Under the pieces are notes generated by a model. That model was not told the origin of the DNA. It was given only the letters and a program-made list of their open reading frames with translations, and did no database searches. A program made the position numbers and the translations under genes. DNA of 47,702 bases from Enteropsectra breve (lineage: Eukaryota > Microsporidia), in NCBI GenBank assembly GCA_024243835.1, contig JALPMN010000633.1, forward strand, positions 1 to 47,702. Direction: 5' to 3'. Positions 37,468 to 46,348 of this stretch are shown in pieces (the first letter of the stretch is position 1; each line of letters begins with the position of its first letter).

Positions 37468-38988
37468 TTAATTATTTTCTATTTTATCCTGCTTAATAGG
37501 CTTTCCTGCCTTTATTATTTCATCGCACATAAGCAAATTAATAGCCGTAATAACTGAGTTGTTTATGACACTTCCAACTACACGGGCATTCTCAACAACA
37601 TCCTCAGTACTGCGGCTGGAGTGGAGCTCTGAGAGCGTCTTGAAGATCTCGGCACCGCTGTTGCGCATCAGAACTTTGATCATGTTTTCAAAAACATTAC
37701 TAAGTATTTTGTATCCAACCATGTCGAGGGAATTAACATGCGCCATCTTCTCGCTCAGCCCATTCATGAGCTTTTTATACAGGCCGGTCCCTCCCAGCAG
37801 ACAGCATTTGGACTCGACCGCGAGGAACAAGCTTTGCAGAGTGCCTTTGATGGATTTGTTGAGCCTGCTGGCATCGCTGCTCCCCCGCACCAGAATAGTG
37901 CAGGAGCCCTTTACAGGCGTTCCTTCAACAAATGTGTATTTGTTCTCTCCAATCGTGTGGACTGACACACGCTCACAGTATCCCAGGCAGTCTCTGTTCA
38001 GCTGGCTGATTTGAGTGATGATCTTTCCGCCGCACATATTAAAAAGCCTCTCCAAGTTTCTGCGCTTGGCTCTTCGCAGACCCAAAACTCCCGCTTCGTT
38101 CAAGATTTCAAGTGAAAACGGGTCTATTCCCTTCTCATTTACCATTAGCAGAGTCTTGTTTTCTTTCCTTAATTCTCTCGCAAAATCTGCAATTGCCCTT
38201 GCCTTGTTCGCAATAAATTCACGTTCAGTTTCAGCAAGTGCCTCTCGCTGCTCGGGCGAGCTGTAGCAAAACTCAGCATTAATTTCAGGTTTTTCATATT
38301 CCAGGGAAAGATTTGTAATTAAAATACACACATTGGACAGCACCTTGGGCATGGCGTAGTGTCTGCCCGCATGGTCCAGAACAAGCCCGTCAACAAACAC
38401 TGAGTCCCTGATATCACCGCCTTCCATGCTTATAACCTCAACCATATCAATGTCTTTCCGCTTGCTTTTGGAAACAGCCACTAGCGCCTTTATCAAAATA
38501 TCAGCAAGAAACTCAGGATGCCTGATTTTGGTCTTCAGGGAACAAACAGCCAGTTTCTTGAGATGCTCATCCGTAAGAGGAAGAACATTCTGCTGAACGA
38601 TGTTCATTGCATCCTGTAGCGCGAGCTGGAGAGAATTTATGATCAGTGGGACACTCACCCCATCGATGTAGTATTTGTAGGACTGCTTAAAAGTGTCTGC
38701 ACACATTAAAATAAATGAAGTTATTCCATCACCAGTCGCCTGGTACAGTGAAGCGGCAGCACGTGTTATTAATATGGCCGTTGGGTGAGTGAACGGCACC
38801 TCCTTGCAAACAGTATTCCCGTCCTTTGTAAGGGACACCTCCTGGGCCCCGTTTACCAGTGCCTTCAGCGATCCGTTTGGCCCAAGCATTGGCGCAAACA
38901 GTTCAATAAGCTCCTCACATGTTATGTTGTTAATTGCAATGGCCTGTCCCTCCTGGGTAACTTGTGCCTCTGAATTTGTGGATTGCAT
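37468..38988 (-). CDS. CCT6: Chaperonin TCP-1 subunit zeta (CCT6)
   Basis: CCT6 is one of the low-ATP-affinity positions in the CCT ring. The ATG at 38988 was chosen because AAAATTTT and CCCC lie directly before it; the longer frame has only a TTG. The 506-residue protein has LGPNG (35-39), TKDGNTV (54-60) and GLVLDHAGRHYAMPK. It also has NLSLEYEKPEINAEF and KGIDPFSLEILNEAGVLGLR, followed by RAKRRNLERL. These are specific for CCT6. The ATPase motif GDGTTS is GDGITS at 86-91: the catalytic Asp is kept, but a usually invariant Thr is Ile. The C-terminal GAGAVE-type motif is also altered (LLGGTGLY), which suggests weakened ATP use. Confidence 0.9.
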   Translation of the reverse strand: MQSTNSEAQVTQEGQAIAINNITCEELIELFAPMLGPNGSLKALVNGAQEVSLTKDGNTVCKEVPFTHPTAILITRAAASLYQATGDGITSFILMCADTFKQSYKYYIDGVSVPLIINSLQLALQDAMNIVQQNVLPLTDEHLKKLAVCSLKTKIRHPEFLADILIKALVAVSKSKRKDIDMVEVISMEGGDIRDSVFVDGLVLDHAGRHYAMPKVLSNVCILITNLSLEYEKPEINAEFCYSSPEQREALAETEREFIANKARAIADFARELRKENKTLLMVNEKGIDPFSLEILNEAGVLGLRRAKRRNLERLFNMCGGKIITQISQLNRDCLGYCERVSVHTIGENKYTFVEGTPVKGSCTILVRGSSDASRLNKSIKGTLQSLFLAVESKCCLLGGTGLYKKLMNGLSEKMAHVNSLDMVGYKILSNVFENMIKVLMRNSGAEIFKTLSELHSSRSTEDVVENARVVGSVINNSVITAINLLMCDEIIKAGKPIKQDKIENN

Positions 38989-39300
38989 CTTTGGGGCGTA
39001 AAATTTTGCTGCCTGCAAAAGGAAGTAAACTCTCGATTTAAAAAGTAAAGTGCTGGAGCAAATAAAGCCTAAGTTTAAAAAGGCAATAGAGCACTTACTT
39101 TTTAAAAAAGAAAATATTAGAGTTATTTTGTACAGATTAATCTTATATTCATAGAATAAAGAAAAGAGAGGAATAATAGAACTTACAAAAAGTTTAAATT
39201 TTGTGCCTAAGTTTCATTTAAAATACATGTATTAACAAAAGTTTTGCGTTTTAAATGAATGTTCAATGATATGATAGTGAAGTAAGTGCTTTCAAAGTAT
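38989..39300. other. AT-rich spacer, nothing recognised
   Basis: Only the CCT6 start signal at its left end (minus strand) stands out. Confidence 0.6.
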
Positions 39301-39921
39301 TTAACGGAATTTCAAAATATATAACGCCAAGGCAGAGCATGCACCAGCGACAAACATGCACGATACTAACATGTTTCTAACCCTACTCTTTTTAGGATTG
39401 TCTACATTTTGCACTGTAGTTACGAGTTCTTTGCTTTGCTCTCTGGAGGGACACAATATACCATTCTTTTGTAAATAAGAATCTTTATTTTCCTCAACCC
39501 CCGCATAAAATGAAGGCATGGTAATGCTGTCTCTATATTTGTATTCCGGTGATTTGCTATTCTTCTCAGTTTTTAATCCATTAGGAATAATAGGATTCAT
39601 TCCGTTTGATCTACTCTTTGATTCTTGAATGCCGAGAGAAGTTAAATGGCCAAAATAATCAAACGGATTAGGTCTAATATACAATATAGGCGAATCATAT
39701 TCTTGTTTTAAAGCATCTTGAGGGGTAAGAGCTTGTTCTTTTGGATTTTTATTTTTAGCATTCGAACCATTGTTTGAATGGTTTTTAGTAAAACCATTAA
39801 GGCTGCCAGCTCTTCTTTGATTGATTGCTTTCCGCACTATTTTAGCTTTTTTCTTAGTGTTTTTTAAACGGGAACACATCATGACATTTGTCAAGAGCAT
39901 AAAATAAGATCTAAGGATCAT
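39301..39921 (-). CDS. Signal-peptide protein with a C-terminal membrane anchor, probable paralogue of 35772-36455
   Basis: The 206-residue protein starts with MILRSYFMLLTNVMMCSRL, similar to the leader at 35772 (pattern S-x-F-x-LL-[ST]-N-x-M-x-x-S). A basic, Lys/Asn-rich polar region follows, with several Pro-rich turns (ILYIRPNPFDYFGHL). It ends in a single hydrophobic helix (NMLVSCMFVAGACSALALYIL) and a KFR tail. The start is supported by AAATTTTTAATCTGCAACCC before the ATG. No family is recognised. Confidence 0.75.
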   Translation of the reverse strand: MILRSYFMLLTNVMMCSRLKNTKKKAKIVRKAINQRRAGSLNGFTKNHSNNGSNAKNKNPKEQALTPQDALKQEYDSPILYIRPNPFDYFGHLTSLGIQESKSRSNGMNPIIPNGLKTEKNSKSPEYKYRDSITMPSFYAGVEENKDSYLQKNGILCPSREQSKELVTTVQNVDNPKKSRVRNMLVSCMFVAGACSALALYILKFR

Positions 39922-40170
39922 AGCGGGTTGCAGATTAAAAATTTATTTATACTTGAATTTTCTATACATTTTTTTTTCAAACTTTTTTTCATTTTGAGTA
40001 TGTGCGTAATTAAAAAGAATAGTGTAGATAAAATACTTTAAGAACAATTGTAGGCTACCAGAAATATGCTGTAAATATTCGGCAAGAATACCACTTTTAC
40101 TCAATACAATAGATGAATGCAATATAGTCAGAGACAAAATAATTATTATTTTGGAAAATAAAATAATAAT

Positions 40171-40962
40171 TTATTTGATGATTTTAAGGCCTTGTGCCAT
40201 GTCCTCAGACTCGTCTCTACTCTCCTCTGCTGATTCTTTAGTCTCTTCAGACTTGTCTTTATCCTCAGATTCTCCTTGATGTTCCCTAATAGAAGTATTA
40301 ACCGTCTTAATGTGTGTAACCAAATTGTCATTGAACAGTTCTAAGTCAAAATCCTGCACAGTCGTGTACTCAACGCCGAAGGGGCATATGCGAGAGTATC
40401 CTGTTTTATCTTCTATTGACAGCTGGAATGCTGCACCAGCGATTATCTCCGCAAGCTTCTCCCGTATGTTCTCGTAGTACTTTTTTGATTCCTCGTCTTG
40501 GACAGACGAAAAAATCTCTTCACCGCGCAGCAGAATTCCATGGATTGTGTCCACAAAGCAATTGTCAAATGTAAACTCAAAAAGAACTTCTCCGTCAAAA
40601 TAAATTTTCATATGCGCCGCATTGTTGACGAAGGCCATTCTTCTCAAGTTTTTGGAGTTGTCTATCTTCCCGGCTTCTGGCTGCGAAAATTCTTCTGCGG
40701 GGGTGCTTGTGTTCAGCACCTCCATCTGGTTGCTGCACGGATCGTAGTGCCTTGTGAAGTCAGCAAATATTTCCACCGAATATCCCAGCTTAGTATAATC
40801 ATCCTGTGTTGTCTCTGTAACACCGCATGCAAAACAGGATCTTACGGTGATCAGCTTGAAGGGACGGGTGTCTTTTAATATAAAAGAGCGGAAATACGCC
40901 TCTCCCTCGCAGGCATAGCACTTTATAGGATATTCTTCCAAAATCTCCACGATATCTAGCAT
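40171..40962 (-). CDS. ZPR1-like zinc-finger protein, single module
   Basis: ZPR1 binds eEF1A and acts in its folding and in growth signalling. The usual protein has two tandem ZPR1 modules. This 263-residue protein has one: a C4 finger with CYAC (residues 15-18) and CFAC (43-46). The double-psi-barrel-like part follows, with FQLSIEDKTGYSRI near residue 180, matching the FTLILDDPxGNSYI block of ZPR1. FRSFILKDTRPFKLITVRSC also fits the strand before the second Cys pair. The C-terminus is highly charged (Glu, Lys, Ser, Asp). The start is preceded by AAAATTTTTTTTGTAACTTCCC. Confidence 0.75.
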   Translation of the reverse strand: MLDIVEILEEYPIKCYACEGEAYFRSFILKDTRPFKLITVRSCFACGVTETTQDDYTKLGYSVEIFADFTRHYDPCSNQMEVLNTSTPAEEFSQPEAGKIDNSKNLRRMAFVNNAAHMKIYFDGEVLFEFTFDNCFVDTIHGILLRGEEIFSSVQDEESKKYYENIREKLAEIIAGAAFQLSIEDKTGYSRICPFGVEYTTVQDFDLELFNDNLVTHIKTVNTSIREHQGESEDKDKSEETKESAEESRDESEDMAQGLKIIK

Positions 40963-42029
40963 GGGAAGTTACAAAAAAAATTTTAAATGTAATTTAAAGC
41001 TGTGAAGTTTTGCAAGAGCAGGAAACATCCCTTTTAACGCCTTGGATAAATGAATTTATCAAGCTAAATCTAAATATAAGTAAGGAGGATAGTCAGAAAT
41101 TTATAGGAATGCCATAGTTGTAAGTTTCAAAAATTTACTCTTAGAGAATATACATGTTTAACTCTCTTTTTAATTTAATTAACATAATATGGATTAAATT
41201 TACAAGCTAATTAAATAATTTTTTACACAAAAATTAAAATTTCGATCTATTCATAATCTTGTTTTAAAATTTTGGCGTGAAAATATATTTGTGCCTGCCA
41301 TTTCTCTCTTAGAGCAGGATAGTTCAGCAAGTGAACATATTAACGCCACAAACACAAATGTTTCCTTCGTTTTCTACTTTTTTATGTTCTTGTGTGTCAT
41401 AGTACCGCATACCCTTTATGATAATCTCATTATAATAAAAGTGTTTCATCATTATGATAAATTTATTAAAATTTTAATATTAATCAAACAATATTTCTCA
41501 ATGGATTAATCAGTACAGAGCACATGTATAATGTAAAAAAGTTAATGCTTATTATATGCACATCAATATGAACAATCTGCCGTTCTTTCTTTTTAGTGTG
41601 AGTAGAACCTGTTTTCTCTGCTCAAAAGGTTATTGCTGCATTTTTTTAATAAAATTTTATTTCAAAATATAAATTCGTAGCTTCCCATGCACTTTTCAGC
41701 CATGCTATCTGTTTAATAATGATATATCAGAAGCAGCTATATATCATAAAAACCATCTATCAAAAATAATACTCAAATAATAAAATAGTAGTACTAAATA
41801 AAATAGCAATACTCAAATAAAATAGTAATACAAATAAAATAATAATATTCATATAAGATAGTAATACTCAAACAAGATAGTAATACTCAAATAAAAAGTG
41901 CTGAGCGAAGAAGTAAGAACACATGAAATCATTCAAGCATCCGTATATAACAAGAAGCCAACACGCACAGTTTTCAAAGCTAAACATTGAATTTAATTGA
42001 TTGGTGTTAAAGAGAACAGCTCTCTCATT
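40963..42029. other. Spacer of 1.07 kb holding a minisatellite
   Basis: AT-rich. It carries the 19-bp repeat listed below and a start-signal-like stretch (AAAATTTTA at 41651, CCC at 41684) that leads only to a 10-codon frame. No gene is recognised. Confidence 0.6.
41766..41897. repeat. Degenerate 19-bp tandem repeat, about seven units
   Basis: Units follow AAATAAAATAGTAATACTC with substitutions and small length changes. They occupy the spacer between the ZPR1 gene and the LisH-protein gene. Confidence 0.85.
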
Positions 42030-43535
42030 TCACTTGACCGCATACACAAGAGCGATACCTGAGGCACAAACAGTGATGATATTGGGCTTTTCTGTGATGC
42101 TGAAGTCAGAAACAGCCACGGCAGCAGGCGCGTGAATGATATCTGAGCCGTAGAACAGCTCATCACCAGCAATCACGGCAAGCTTTCCGCCGATAAAGAT
42201 AACATCCTTCGCCCGCAGAGTTGATTTTATACTAAAAATTGGATGTGCTGATTCTGAGTCGAAGACGTGGATGGCATCACTGAAAACAATTATTGCGAGG
42301 GAGCCCTTGATGAACACGCGCGGCTGATGCCCCTGCATCATGATCTTCAGCTCGATATTGAGATTGAAATCAAATTCCACAACTTGATTTTTTTCGATCA
42401 GCAGAACGTTGTTAATAAAGAACTCAACTGCAAGAACGCCTGAACTGACTTTAACCGTTTTGTTGAGATCACCGCTCAGATAGTAGCTGGCGAGCATCCG
42501 CGATGCATACAGCACAAGAAGGCTGTTGAATCCAAAGCAGAACGAGATGATGGCAGTGTCCCCGCTGATATTTTTTATTTCCTCGCAGCGCCTCTTTGCG
42601 TATTTGATGAGAACAACATTATTTTCACTTTGCTGAATGGCAATGTACAAAAGATCCTCAATCTCGAAAAATTTGCAGCTGCCGCCCACAAATCCCAGAT
42701 CGTATTTTGACTCGTTTTTATTTTCCCTGAGATTGAAAAAATAGAGCCGCCCGTCACCACAGATGCTTATCAAAAGCGAAAATTTTTTAGACAGATATGA
42801 AAGAACAATGTGCCGGTTCTGTAGCTCGATAATGCTGTCTTCGATCAGGTGGCGGTACTTTGGAACGGTGTATTCCTGTTCTTCGCCCTTTCTGAAGGAA
42901 TGATCACATTCAGGAAAATTGCCTTTTTCCCTCATATTCTGGTGGCTGAAAATATTAAACTCATTCTGTTTGTCATTCCCTGGATAGCTGGGTGGAGTCG
43001 GCTGCGGGCACATTTGGGGGCTTTTTACCTCAACGCTGCTGTGCTGCCTTGTTTCCTTTCCCTGTCCGCAGCGCTGAAAGCCGTCGCTTTTACCGGAGGG
43101 CGATGGCGGATATTTTTCTGCAAAACTGCTTGTCTCGTCTTTATACTGCGGACGGTCACGCTTTCTGGTCTCAGCCTGTCGTTCATAGTTGCTGTGCTTC
43201 GGGGCGGGCATGAACGGCCCTGGAATGCCAAGCTTTACGAACTTCGCCTTTTCATTCTCAAAACGCAGCATTATGGCCTCAATGCGATTAAGAGACTCAG
43301 GAATGTATTTCCGCCCAGAGCGAACCTCGGCAGTCTCAATAAACGTGCAGTACCAGTTGAGGAGCGATGGAGGCGAATCAGTGAGCTGAATATCCTCAAG
43401 GGATGCCTCGTCCTTAAAGATGGTGGCGCTTTTTGTGTAATTGATCTTTATGAGATATTCGTAAATGAGCCTGTTAAAACTTGCAAGACGCTTGTCGTTC
43501 GACGGCTCTATTTTTTCACCGGTGTTGAGGATCAT
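42030..43535 (-). CDS. LisH-domain protein with a C-terminal beta-propeller, putative transcription cofactor
   Basis: The 501-residue protein has an N-terminal LisH motif at residues 19-50 (FNRLIYEYLIKINYTKSATIF, then KDEASLED), followed by PPSLLNWYCTFIETAEVRSG. This LisH-plus-tryptophan layout is that of FLO8/LEUNIG/SSDP-type cofactors. A disordered Pro/Ser/charged linker spans about 110-225. The C-terminal half (about 225-500) is strand-rich with WD-like blades (LLISICGDGRLYFFNLRENK, SLAIIVFSDAIHVFDSES). LEUNIG-type corepressors have the same order, so a role as a transcription cofactor is inferred. CCCCCA precedes the start ATG. Confidence 0.65.
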   Translation of the reverse strand: MILNTGEKIEPSNDKRLASFNRLIYEYLIKINYTKSATIFKDEASLEDIQLTDSPPSLLNWYCTFIETAEVRSGRKYIPESLNRIEAIMLRFENEKAKFVKLGIPGPFMPAPKHSNYERQAETRKRDRPQYKDETSSFAEKYPPSPSGKSDGFQRCGQGKETRQHSSVEVKSPQMCPQPTPPSYPGNDKQNEFNIFSHQNMREKGNFPECDHSFRKGEEQEYTVPKYRHLIEDSIIELQNRHIVLSYLSKKFSLLISICGDGRLYFFNLRENKNESKYDLGFVGGSCKFFEIEDLLYIAIQQSENNVVLIKYAKRRCEEIKNISGDTAIISFCFGFNSLLVLYASRMLASYYLSGDLNKTVKVSSGVLAVEFFINNVLLIEKNQVVEFDFNLNIELKIMMQGHQPRVFIKGSLAIIVFSDAIHVFDSESAHPIFSIKSTLRAKDVIFIGGKLAVIAGDELFYGSDIIHAPAAVAVSDFSITEKPNIITVCASGIALVYAVK

Positions 43536-44152
43536 TGGGGGTATTTTTTGAATTCTATTAGGTAAAGTCGGCCATAAATTCTAAGCGGGCAAATAAAGGC
43601 AATATATGGAGATAAGACATGCTTTTGCATGTCTGTTGGTGCTTATCTTTATTTTTTCCTCATATTTTGACAGCCTCTCAAATTATTTGAGATGGAAGAT
43701 CAATTATTCGATGCCAGAAATAGAAGAACTTCTTTAATTTTGATTGGGATTAATAAATAGAGCATGTTTTTGGTAGTTCAAATTAGAAATATACAAGCAC
43801 GATTGTAAAATAGAAATTAGCAGCATAGTGATTAAAACAGATCGAAAATAAAAATATCTAGCAAGTTGCTTACTGAAAGGACTTTCAGCAGTTCAAAATT
43901 CAAGATTAGCGCGAAATGAATTCTTGGTTTGTCTATTTAGAGCCAGTTTATGTGTAAGCAATTTGCATGATTTTAAATATCAAATAAACTAGGGCCATGC
44001 ACTTTTGAATCGGTTTAAAAATAATAGGTTTGTTTATATTATTACCGCGTGCTGTAAAATACATTTCTTATACCTAATTATATTTAGTATAACTATTGGC
44101 GGAATTTTTCAGTTTCGTTCAAAAAATATTTCAGCCTAAAATTTTTTTCAGC
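43536..44152. other. Divergent spacer with a hairpin
   Basis: A perfect 8-bp stem with a TTTT loop (AGACATGC/GCATGTCT, 43615-43634) is flanked by GATAAG and CTTATC. The rest is AT-rich. The right end has an AAAATTTTTTT box before the start at 44153. Confidence 0.55.
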
Positions 44153-44365
44153 ATGGAGAACTGTGTGGACGAATCTAAAAGTGTAATGCTTGAAGGGATA
44201 TTGGAATATGTGAACGATATTAGTGTAAATGATCCGTATTATATCTATGGGAAGCTTGTTAAAGAAGAGCAAATAATATTTGATCCATCTGTCTTACACG
44301 ACCAAGCCAAACTGATGAGGAGCTTGAAGAACATTAAAATCAAGAGCAATACTTTAGAATGGTGA
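44153..44365 (+). CDS. Small acidic protein, possibly the first part of a frameshifted gene
   Basis: The ATG at 44153 follows AAAATTTTTTTCAGC; the open frame upstream has only a TTG. The 70-residue product has predicted strands (MLEGILEYVNDI, YYIYGKLVKEEQIIFD) and ends in a helix/strand (LKNIKIKSNTLEW). It could be part of a small beta-barrel (OB-like) protein, but no family is certain. A second open frame starts in another phase at the overlap (ATG at 44359), giving about 115 residues if the two were joined. Whether they are two genes, a frameshift or a sequencing error cannot be told. Confidence 0.6.
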   Translation: MENCVDESKSVMLEGILEYVNDISVNDPYYIYGKLVKEEQIIFDPSVLHDQAKLMRSLKNIKIKSNTLEW

Positions 44366-44502
44366 CAATTGTTTCTTCTAATACATCTATATTCGATGAT
44401 AACACTATTCTCCTTATTCTAAAGAAGATAGAAAAAAGACTCATTTTCTATAGCTTTGAGCTGCTGCCATCTTTATCTCCCGATGAAATACCATCACTCT
44501 AA
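44359..44502 (+). CDS. 47-codon ORF overlapping the preceding gene in another frame
   Basis: The ATG overlaps the end of the ORF at 44153-44365. The product contains an amphipathic helix (NTILLILKKIEKRLIFYSF) and a short polar end. The frame is open back to 44338, so a shift anywhere in 44338-44365 would join the two. No start signal of its own is seen, which favours a shifted continuation over an independent gene. Confidence 0.35.
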   Translation: MVTIVSSNTSIFDDNTILLILKKIEKRLIFYSFELLPSLSPDEIPSL

Positions 44503-44651
44503 GACCCGTATTTTTGAAAAGCTTCTGAGTATATTTAGAATATTGAAGAACTTTATGAAATATTCCCTGTAAAAAATAAATACATTTTATCTGCAAGATG
44601 AAAGCGCTTAGATGTAATTAAAATTTATTATTTGTAAATCTGTTCACGCCA

Positions 44652-45131
44652 CTATTGCTTGGACGTGGGACCGACATTTTTCTCGTAGTCCTCCCTTACT
44701 TTTTCATAGTAAGTTTCTTTGTCTGTCAAAAAGAGCTCTGCCGCATCAGCCCTCAGTGGGTCTGTCGCATTTGGCTCATCCAGGAAGCTAAGGAGGCTCA
44801 ACAGCGTCTTCTCTACCGTAAGCGCAGGCGACCAGTCCTTGTCGAGTGTGCTGATGCAGATGTTTCCGTTGGAATTAATATTTGGATGAAAAATCGGCGT
44901 CATAAACGTTATTTGTGGTGCTGAATATGGATATGTCTCGGGAAGAATAATCGTAAGCTTAAACTCCATATCGTGATAAACACTCGAACTGTCTGGCCTC
45001 AGAACAGCTTCCCAGTGATAAATGCTGTCGTTCACACACGGAGTTATTTCCAGCTGTTTGTTGTCTTGGTCCATCAGCGCTTTAAGCTCCTGCTCTATTC
45101 TTCTTTCAGTGGTTGAATTTCCCGTTGACAT
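44652..45131 (-). CDS. Ubiquitin-conjugating enzyme E2, copy A
   Basis: E2 enzymes carry ubiquitin or a ubiquitin-like protein on a cysteine and pass it to substrates with E3 ligases. The 159-residue protein is a single UBC domain. It has HPNI at residues 82-85, the active Cys92 in NGNICIST, and [23 protein letters not shown] with the usual downstream [29 protein letters not shown] is the common UBC sheet. Overall it resembles the UBC4/5 class, but motif details do not assign a subfamily. A related E2 gene lies 510 bp upstream on the same strand. Confidence 0.9.
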   Translation of the reverse strand: MSTGNSTTERRIEQELKALMDQDNKQLEITPCVNDSIYHWEAVLRPDSSSVYHDMEFKLTIILPETYPYSAPQITFMTPIFHPNINSNGNICISTLDKDWSPALTVEKTLLSLLSFLDEPNATDPLRADAAELFLTDKETYYEKVREDYEKNVGPTSKQ

Positions 45132-45640
45132 CCGGTGGGTGATATACTTCGAAAATAAATAGAATTCAGGGGCAAAAGGGGAATTTTTGAAAAATTTTAA
45201 GACTAAAAAATATATGGTAGAAATACTACCAGGAGGTATGATCTATGAATATTGGTTGTAATAAATTTAAGCAGTGCATATTATAACTTTAATACGACAA
45301 TGTTAAAATATGATATAAACAGCTGAGCCATGAATGCTTATTAAGAGACGATGTTATTCATTCGTTAAGATTCTCAGACAAAATTCTTGAAATAAATAAA
45401 AGTATCAGTACACAGGGCAGCATTGCATACTTTTAATAAAAAGCAGTAAGTTGAAATATTAAAAGGTAAAAAGATCTTGTAAATACTAGTTAAGCCACTA
45501 AAAATTAACGCATAGTGTTAAATTCTTAGTAAAAATAAATTAAAACGTTCTTTTAATAATTTACCCATAGCGAAATGAATATAATAATACGTTTTCAATA
45601 AATGAAATAAAGAGTTTATAAAGAACAAATCACTAAAATT
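45132..45640. other. Spacer between the two E2 genes
   Basis: AT-rich, with a short hairpin (TGGTAG-AAATA-CTACCA, 45215-45231) and an AAAATTTTT box with CCCC upstream of copy A (minus strand, about 45165-45200). No remnant of a third copy is recognised. Confidence 0.55.
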
Positions 45641-46093
45641 TTACCGCTCATCATACACTTTTCTCACCATTTTAAAGTATTCGCTTCTGTCATCCTCATA
45701 TAGCTCTGCTGCATCTATCCTGACCGGATCTGATGGATTGGGCGCATCAAGCAGACTTAGTATTCCAAGCAGCACGTTTTCAATTGTTAAGGCTGGCGAC
45801 CAATCATCTGCAAGTGTGCTGGTGCATATTCCTCCGTTAAGACCAATATTTGGATGGAACACAGGCGTTGTGAATACCACAAGAGGGGGATAGTATGGAA
45901 AATCGTCGGGAATCAGTATCTCTAGTCCCAGCTTCATCCCGGAATAAATACTTTCTCTGCCTGGCAGAAGAAAGGCCTTCCAGTGGCTCATGTTCCCTTT
46001 AACACACGGGATGATCTCAATATGCTTATTTTTATGTTGGCTACACAGCTTAATTTCTCGCTTAATCCTGTTTATTGTTGTTGAATTTAGCAT
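45641..46093 (-). CDS. Ubiquitin-conjugating enzyme E2, copy B
   Basis: The 150-residue UBC-domain protein has HPN at 80-82 and Cys90 in NGGICTST, followed by DDWSPALTIENVLLGILSLLDAPNPSDP. It shares its start (NSTTxxRI), the EIxPCVKxxxxHW block and the WSPALT segment with copy A. The two are tandem duplicates that have diverged to roughly half identity by eye. Both keep the active Cys and the oxyanion Asn of HPN, so both are probably active. They may have different partners. Confidence 0.9.
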   Translation of the reverse strand: MLNSTTINRIKREIKLCSQHKNKHIEIIPCVKGNMSHWKAFLLPGRESIYSGMKLGLEILIPDDFPYYPPLVVFTTPVFHPNIGLNGGICTSTLADDWSPALTIENVLLGILSLLDAPNPSDPVRIDAAELYEDDRSEYFKMVRKVYDER

Positions 46094-46344
46094 ACTTTTT
46101 TGATTGCGGTTTTATTTAAGCTTAAAAGGAGTAGTCTTTGCTAAGTTCAAACTAAAGCAGCCAACCAGGTGTACTTTAATATAACAAACGTATCTTTGGC
46201 TAATGAAAAATATCAGTGCAATTTAAACGTGAAAACTATAATGGAAGCATGAAAAAGTATGTTTTGTGAAACAACCTTGGATGAAATAAACAAAAACTAT
46301 TCACATTACTTATAGGCTTGTTATACAATAGTTCATTAAAAAAT

Positions 46345-46348
46345 AAAA
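46345..46348 (-). terminator. RNA polymerase III T-run after tRNA-Cys
   Basis: On the minus strand TTTT directly follows the tRNA 3' end. Confidence 0.6.

Noticed and set aside
41291..41509. 72-codon frame after an AAAATTTT box
   Set aside because: No ATG near the box, only a GTG; hydrophobic AT-driven content.
43025..43565. Several long plus-strand frames opposite the LisH gene
   Set aside because: Shadows of the recognisable LisH/propeller protein; Pro/Ser-rich linker DNA leaves other frames open.
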